Assembly: GCA_023105745.1 (NCBI GenBank)
Contig: JALGQZ010000016.1
Coordinates: 27,273,154-27,337,153, forward strand
Origin: Austropuccinia psidii
Taxonomy: Eukaryota; Basidiomycota; Pucciniomycetes; Pucciniales; Sphaerophragmiaceae
Direction of reading: 5' to 3'
Length of the DNA: 64,000 bases
The notes below the pieces were generated by a model. That model had not been told where the DNA came from, searched no databases, and was given only the letters and a program-made list of their open reading frames with translations. Made by a program: the position numbers and the translations under genes. This document shows positions 57,736 to 64,000 of this stretch, one piece after another. The first letter of the stretch is position 1; each line of letters begins with the position of its first letter.

Positions 57736-60700
57736 CTTGAGGTATTTGGGCCAGGATTGTCAGGATACAATGAATGGAAGTACTTGACAAGCTTTTGAGA
57801 GCTGGTAAGCTTGGAAGCTGGATCCAAAGTTGCTCTTTCTGGGTCTTCACTGAATCCTTTCCACTCTACAAGATACCATAATTTACCTCTTTTGAGTTTT
57901 GAGTCCAGAACCTGAGCCTCTTTCCATTCTTCTTAATTCCTCACCAGAATTGATGGTGGTGGCAATTGATTCTAATTTGAAATTCTTGAATCCTTCACTG
58001 GTTTTAATAATGACACATGGAATACAGGGTGAACTGACTTCCATTTCAAAGGAAAATTGAAGTGATATGCATTGCTTCCAATCTTCTTCAAGACTTTAAA
58101 AGGTCCCAAACATCTTTCTGAAAGTTTCTTGGTGGGTCTTGTAGTCTTTATATTCTTTGAGGCTAGCCATACTTTGTCCCCAGGTTGGAAATCAGGTGGA
58201 ACTGTCCTATTTCTATGTGCATACTTGTTAAAATGCCTTATTTCTTACTCTAGTTCTTCTTTGCCAACTTGCTATAATTATCAGAGTTTTGTTGGTAACT
58301 TTCCAGCAGGTGAGTCTTGGGAAATATTGATTGAGACAAAGCTGGGATTTCTCCCATGAATGGTAAGAAAAGGTGTTTGTTTGTTGATGAATGTTCTGCA
58401 TTATTGTAGGAAAATTCAGCCAGAGGGAGACAGGTGTGCCAGCCATCTTGATGGTAACTGAAATAAATCCAAAGATACTGTTCTAGAATCTGATTTACCC
58501 TCTCTGTCTGTTCATCTGTTTCAGGATGGGAGGAAGTTGGAAGATCTCTTGATATCTTGAGCTGCTGACATAAATTGGTGCAGAATTATGAAACAAATAA
58601 AGATCCTCTATCACTAACAATACTTACTGGAAGGCCATGTTTGGAAAAGACATGGCTGATGAAGATTTGAGCTAAGTCCAGGGCAGGGATTGTTCCATAA
58701 GCTGGAATGAAGCTTTCTGTTTTTGAGAATCTGTCCACAACCACTAAAATTGAATCAAAGTTATTTGAAAGAGGCAATTGAGTGATAAAGCACATTTATA
58801 ATTAATTCCAAGGACCAGATAGAATTTGAAGAGGCTTGAGTAATCCAAACTTATTATGGTGAATTTTCTTGTTTCTTGAACATTTCTGACATTAGGACAC
58901 ATAGTCCTTAATGAATTGATTCATGCCAGCCCAATGAAAATCCCTCTTGATGAGCTTGAGGGTCATCTCCTGGCCAGGATGGCCAGCCAACAGTGAGTCA
59001 TGATGCTTTTGAAGAAAGTCCATTTGAATTTCAGGTTTTCTTGGAATTACTACTCTATTATTGAAGAATAACAATTTGGCTTGAGGCTTGAGAGAATAAT
59101 ATGAGACTCATTCACCTCTTTCTAATTTCTTGAGAATCTCCTTGTATTCTTTGTCTTTCCATACTGCTTTTTGAATTTGTTGAGCTACATATGAAAAAAT
59201 TTCAACTTTGATTGAGAAAAGTCCTGACTCATGAATTTCATCTTGCTTGAGAACTTGATGAAAAATTTGGCAATTCTTGCTGATGAAGTCCACCCCCTTC
59301 TCTGGGTAGACCTCATCCCAAAGTGACCAGTCTGCCTGGTTGGTAAGTGATAGTGAAATGGAATTCAGAGAGAAATACAGCCCAGCGGGCTTGACAACAA
59401 GTAAGGACTTTTAAAGACATGAAATACTGAATAAAAGAATGGTCTGTCAAGACTTTGAAAGAATCAGAAAGATAAAGAAGAAAAGCTCTCCAACACTTGA
59501 GAGCCCAAACTATGCCAAGGAGTTCCTTGTCATGGATTTCATAGTTAAGCTCAGCTGGGTGAAGATTGAAACTATCAAATGCAATGGGAGGCTTTCCTGA
59601 GTCATTAACCTGACTCAGTACAGCACCCAAGGCATAATTAGAAGCATCAGTCTCTACAATAGTTGATAGAGAGAAATTAAAATGAGACAGGATAGGAGCA
59701 GTGGTGAAAGATTCTTTGAGTGACTAGAACTGACTAAGAGCTTTGTCATTGAAGATAAAAGGAGAATCTTTTTCACAAAGGAAAGTGAGAGCAGTGCTCT
59801 TTTTAGAGTAATTTTTAATGAAATAACAATAGAAATTTGCTAATCCAAGAAAGAATTGAAGGGATTTGATGCTCTTGGGCTGAGGCCAATTGAGAATTTG
59901 CTGAGCTTTTGAAGAATACATCTTGAGGCCATCACTTGAAACAGAATAACCCAAGTATTCCACACTTGAGGCATGGAATACACACTTTGAGGCTTTAGAA
60001 AAAACTTTATTGTGCCTAAGTCTTTGGAGGACAGAGGCCACATGTTTGACATGTTCCTCATCAGAACTAGAAAAGACCATAATATCATCTAGATAAACTA
60101 AAACAAAAATGTCTAAAACGACTGCAAATATATCATTCAAAAGATTTTTGAATGAAGCAGGAGCATTTGTTAAGTCAAATGGCATAACCAAGTACTCATA
60201 GCTACCATATTTAGTTCTAAAGGCAGTTAAATGCTCATCCTCCTCTTTAATTCTCAGGAGATTAGAAGGACCACACAATTATATCTTGGAGAAGATAGTG
60301 GAACTGTTAAAGACGGTAAGGAGCTGATTCATTGGAGGAAAAGGATACCTGTTGTTCCTAGTGACAGCATTGAGTTTGCAGTAGTCAACACACAAACAAA
60401 GGCCCTAATCATTTTTCTTGAAACAAAGGACAGGTTTCCCTGTTGAAGAGGAGCTTGGCCTAATGAGAAATTTCTCTAAATTCTCTGAAATGTAGACCCC
60501 CAGTGTTTCTGACTCTTGATTTAATAATGATTAAATAACACCAACTGGAGGAAGAAGACCCTCCAGTTCAATATGATGATAACAGGTGCTGTGTGGAGGA
60601 AGTTTCTCTTTTTTAACCTTGGAGAATACATCCAAATATTTGTGATAAGCAGGAGGGACTACCTTCAGCACATTTTCAATTTATTCTAGATCTTCCTCCA

Positions 60701-61192
60701 AATCCCACTGCTCCTCCAGGAAGGAATGAAAAGATAAAGGAGGAAGTTCCTTATCCCCTTGAGAGAGATTAAGTGAAGATATAGCAACATCTGCTCCAAC
60801 ATATTTTATCTCTTTGAAGACTTCTTCTCTCAATTGAAGTAATGACTGAGAGGGAATGATGGAAGGGAAGGTGTATTAAGTTCACCAACAAGAGAAACAC
60901 TGTTAGCAGTAGTAGCCAAGCCATTACCAGTAGAAGAATTACTACTACTGGAATCCTTATGACTAGAATAATAGGTGATCAATCCATTTTTCTAATGAAT
61001 AATGGGATTCAAATGGTAGAGGAAATCCTTTCCCAATATCAGGTCTTCTCCCTTGGTTGAATCTATGATAAAGAAGTCCCATTCAAAGCTGGGGAAGGAA
61101 GGCAAGCCAGCCACCCACTTGGTATAATGGGTGATGAACAAGGGAGGGGATTCATTTGAATCCAGAATGAAAAGAGGAATCTTTCCAGGGAG
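57729..61192 (-). pseudogene. E5 pol: RT, RNase H, integrase, chromodomain
   Basis: In minus-strand order: RT from about 60550, with RIKEEDEHLTAFRTKYGSYE, then MPFDLTNAPASF (Asp for the usual Gly) and VYLDDIMVF at about 60082-60105; RNase H at 59313-59630 (YEIHDKELLGIVWALKCWRA); the integrase zinc-binding region at 58892-59074 (KHHDSLLAGHPGQEMTLKLI); the integrase core at 58586-58795 (VVDRFSKTESFIPA, then IVSDRGSLF); and a chromodomain at about 57780-57890 (GKLWYLVEWKGFSEDPERAT), ending NTSRV-stop at 57729-57731. Pieces lie in different frames with stops between them. Sequence upstream of RT to about 61190 is decayed protease-region sequence. The lineage differs clearly from E0-E4. Confidence 0.9.
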
Positions 61193-62450
61193 CTATAACA
61201 CAATCAATGAGTACTTGAGAACAAAATTCTTTGCAATAAAAGAGTCTGTAGCAACAGAATCAATGAGAATACTATAAAAGATATCAGAGAAAGAAGGAAA
61301 AATAAGAAATTTTAAAGATTTCTTGACACTAGTATTCAGAGTGCACAATTCTTTTCTTAAAGAAAATACATGAGAACCATTGAACACATCATGATTCCCA
61401 CTCAGGCTTTCCCCCTGCTTGCTAGGGAAGCCTCTTGATGATCCAGGCTTTTTATGAGGTCTCTTGAAGAATTTTTTAATTGGGTGTTTTCCACCGCAGT
61501 AAGTACATAAGCCTTCTTTAATCCTCCTCTCCTTGTCAGAACCAATTAATTTATTGTCCCTATTGAGGATAGCAGCATGAGGGTTGTCCTTTAAAGCTTG
61601 AGATTTCTTGCCCTTCTTATTCTTCTTATGGTGAGGCATTTTTAAAGATGAGTCTTGAGGGGGCCTTGAGGAGTTGAATCCAGTGGCAGGAGGATTCTTT
61701 TATTTATTTCCACCCTTTTACTTCTGCCTCTCATGGTATATGGTATCTAATTCCAAGGTGATATCCATGAGCTCTTAAAGAGTATCAAAAGATCCAGGGT
61801 GAGAAGCCAACTGATCCAATAATCTTGATTCAAATCCTCTTCTGTAAACATGAATATATTCCCTTTCTCCACAGTTTCCAATTCTTGAAATTAAACTTCT
61901 GAAATCAGAAATGTACAAGGAAACATTACCACTTTCCTTCATCCTTGAATTTTCTAAATCTTGTTCTTCTTTCCTGGCTTCATTGGGGTCACCAAACAGA
62001 GTGAATAATTGGGCTTCAAACAATTTCCCATTATTGAGGAGATAGGAAGGATCTTCATCGGAAATATTTGAGAGGTAATGTTTAATACAGTTGCCAGTGC
62101 TACCAGTGAGAAAAGAAGTCTAGTACAGAAATTTTCTGGATCATTATGGAATATTAATTGACAAGATTGGATAAATCCTCTCAATTTATGGGCTTGAGTA
62201 CCATCAAAAGAATCAGGTTCCTTCATTTATTGAGTCTTGAATTCTGGGTATTTGGAATTGTCCCTGGGAGCAACTGCTTGAGTGATTTGCCCATGAATTG
62301 AGTCATTTTCTCCATCATTTTGGGAAAATTTGGTTCATACTGAGAGACAAGAGGTTGATTAGAATGGGCTAGGTTTTCAGATTCAGAAGCCTCAGGGGCA
62401 CCTGCCAAGGCAGTTTCCACTTCAGTTTTTTCAGACTCCTCCTCTTTCAA
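61193..62450 (-). pseudogene. E5 gag
   Basis: Frames from 62450 downwards give an N-terminal region (SQYEPNFPKMMEKMTQFMGK), then the retrotransposon gag core (DSFDGTQAHKLRGFIQSCQL, LFTLFGDPNEARKEEQDLEN, VSLYISDFRSLISRIGNCGE). A basic linker and a zinc knuckle with its last Cys replaced by Phe follow (CTYCGGKHPIKKFF). The core is split by frameshifts near 62225 and 62020. The protein would form the virus-like particle and bind RNA. The region after the knuckle (to 61193) is protease-like (SILIDSVATDSFIAKNF, where a DSGAT-type motif would be expected). Confidence 0.88.
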
Positions 62451-62769
62451 AGAATCCTTCCCCTCTCCTCTTCAGCTTCCCCCAATATACTTCTAGGCAT
62501 TTGAGAAATACTTGGATAACCACCCAACAAGCCAGAGAATGATCTTTATCTTCTTTACTTCATACCTACTCTTCTGGAGGGTGCTTCTCCTTCCATTGGT
62601 GGTCCTCTGTCCAGATTTTCACTCAGTTGATGAACTGATGGTGTGTGTTCAAGAGGAGCCCTTACTGTAGGAGTGAGAAAAGCTTTATGTCTTTGGGATC
62701 TAGTATTCTTGGCTGGGGGGCTATGCTGAACTGGAATTATGAAAGAATAAGAAAATAACTTGATGGTGC

Positions 62770-63190
62770 TTGAAAATAAGGAATCAAAGCTTGGTCAAAT
62801 CAATATCAATAAAATTCTTGATTGATCTCAAGGAATAAATCAAATTCTTGAGGTGAAATCAAATTCAATCAATTCAGTCAATATCAAAACTCAATTCAAA
62901 TCAAATATCAATAAAATATTGAAGAATTCAATAATCAATAAATCAACCAATGTCTCCAATATAAAATCAATGTCTTGAGGAATCAATAAGTCAATCAATA
63001 TCTTCAGGAATCAGTTAAATAGCTAGATGAATCAAATCAATCAATAAGAAAATCAATTCTCAAGGATAAATCAGTTATCTTGAGGAATTCAAATACAGTA
63101 AATCAACCCAATCTAAACAGAATCCTGAATTTCTGAATGAATAACCAAAATGAATCCCAATTAATAAACCAATCAATAAAATATCCTAAT
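62770..63190. repeat. Low-complexity TCAAT-rich leader of E5
   Basis: Irregular repeats of units such as AATCAAT, TCAATA and AAATCAA fill the leader between the 5' LTR and gag. No gene is seen from 62451 to 63411. The run looks like a degenerate short-unit repeat, perhaps from replication slippage. Confidence 0.6.
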
Positions 63191-63411
63191 AAGACCTGAA
63201 CAATCAAAAAAAAGAAAATTTGGATTTGATATAAAATTGAGAATGAAATTGAGATGGTCAGCAATTATTAAGAAATGAGGAGAATCAATTTTAATTTGAA
63301 TAAAATGAATGAGATGAAAATTGATGAGAGAGAAATCATAATCATGAAGAATTAAATGAATTAATATAAATGAATGAAAAGAAAGAAACGAATATGAGCT
63401 AATTAATTCAA

Positions 63412-64000
63412 TGTCACAGGGGCTCTTCTAAGTGAAGAGGGCCTGGCACTCAGTAAACTGGGACTTACTTATGGAGGGCTCAAGATATGGTAAAATGGGA
63501 ATACACTTGAGAGTGTAATAAGATGAAATTACTAATGAAATATAATATAAGAAAGCAGCAAAAAAATAATAAGAGTAGGAAGATAAAATAGCCAACCACA
63601 AACAAGTCCAAGTTCACTGTTTCAGCCTGTCAGAAAGAAAGAGAAGGGTTAATAAGGATATGGCGACCACAACTCATACTGTACAGGCAAAGAAGAGATG
63701 CAAAGACTAACTTAAAGCTAATAGATATAATACCCATAAAGAAGGATAAGAATATTCATAAAATGATAAATCAACTAAATTAATTAACTGGGGAAACGTC
63801 CCCAGGGGGGAGAAAGAGGGGCTGGTAGCTGTGAAAATCATCAGCCCTGATCCAGACAGAGAATTTTCATGAGAGGAATTGATGATTTAATTTAGTTTAA
63901 ACAATACATATCCTGTACAGCTTTACAGAATCTGTACAAGAGGTGTGGTAGTATTGAGTGATCATACAATTTGAGGATGGTGGATCCAAACTGTATTGGG
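63412..64000 (-). repeat. E5 5' LTR, cut by window edge
   Basis: It begins TGTCACAGGGGCTCTTC on the + strand and aligns over all 589 visible bases with 54200-54786. About 170 more bases should lie outside the window. No TGG-starting primer site is seen directly inside it on the minus strand, where the sequence is TTGAATTAATTAGCTC. Confidence 0.88.

Larger units (their letters stand above)
54200..64000 (-). mobile_element. E5: Ty3/Gypsy chromovirus with an antisense gene, open at right edge
   Basis: This is a different chromovirus lineage. In minus-strand order it has a 5' LTR (63412 to beyond 64000), an AT-rich leader with TCAAT-like repeats, gag (62450-61193), pol (about 61190-57729) ending in a typical chromodomain, a 2.8 kb 3' region with a + strand gene (55818-57046), a purine tract (reverse of GCATCCCCCTCTTG, 54963-54976) and a 3' LTR (54200-54962). 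The visible parts of the LTRs (54200-54786 and 63412-64000) align throughout. All genes have multiple breaks. Confidence 0.9.

Overview
The window looks like the transposon-packed, AT-rich intergenic DNA of a rust fungus (Pucciniales). The polyprotein families match, from memory, repeats I associate with Austropuccinia psidii (myrtle rust). No database search was possible, so the species is an inference. No ordinary host gene, tRNA, rRNA or CRISPR array was recognised. Nearly everything is Ty3/Gypsy LTR retrotransposon, mostly chromodomain-bearing chromoviruses. They are stacked inside one another, and the layout could be resolved from target-site duplications (TSDs).

Layout. (1) 1-6113: right-hand part of a decayed + strand element (E1), gag to 3' LTR, cut by the window edge. 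(2) 6114-9902: old AT-rich DNA with no recognised gene. (3) 9903-13705: a degenerate + solo LTR split by an internally deleted minus-strand element (10232-12489, TSD GGGTG). (4) 14065-54199: an ancient minus-strand element (E0) whose 3' LTR, chromodomain, integrase, RNase H, RT and protease fragments can be read in order between six later insertions. These are a solo LTR at 14767-16165 (TSD AAGCT), a solo LTR at 18676-41635 (TSD GAGTC/GAGCC), a solo LTR at 41717-43622 (TSD CAGCT), the gag-protease element E4 at 44082-51273 (TSD CTTTT/CTTCT), a solo LTR at 52214-53691 (TSD TATGG/GATGG) and element E5 from 54200. The 18676-41635 LTR is itself split by two full-length elements: E2 (+, 19742-30282, TSD AAGAG) and E3 (-, 31262-41507, TSD ATTGA). 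(5) 54200-64000: minus-strand chromovirus E5, running off the right edge. Between its pol and 3' LTR it carries an antisense, intron-containing gene with a Zn2Cys6-type cysteine pattern.

How the genes work together. E2 and E3 belong to one lineage: long LTRs of about 1.9 kb, a primer-binding site two bases inside the LTR, and one long Gag-Pol frame (coiled coil, capsid, CCHC knuckle, protease, RT, RNase H, integrase, chromodomain). At the 5' end of both, a second reading frame (ORF1) overlaps the start of Gag-Pol in the +1 frame. It is opened by introns at matching positions. Intron 1 contains the Gag-Pol start codon, so splicing would remove that start and switch frames, while unspliced genomic RNA would give Gag-Pol. 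Between E2 and E3, differences in the shared exon fall largely at ORF1 third codon positions, so ORF1 is the constrained frame there. E3 is the youngest copy: its LTRs show only about five differences and Gag-Pol is nearly intact. E1, E0, E4 and E5 are decayed.
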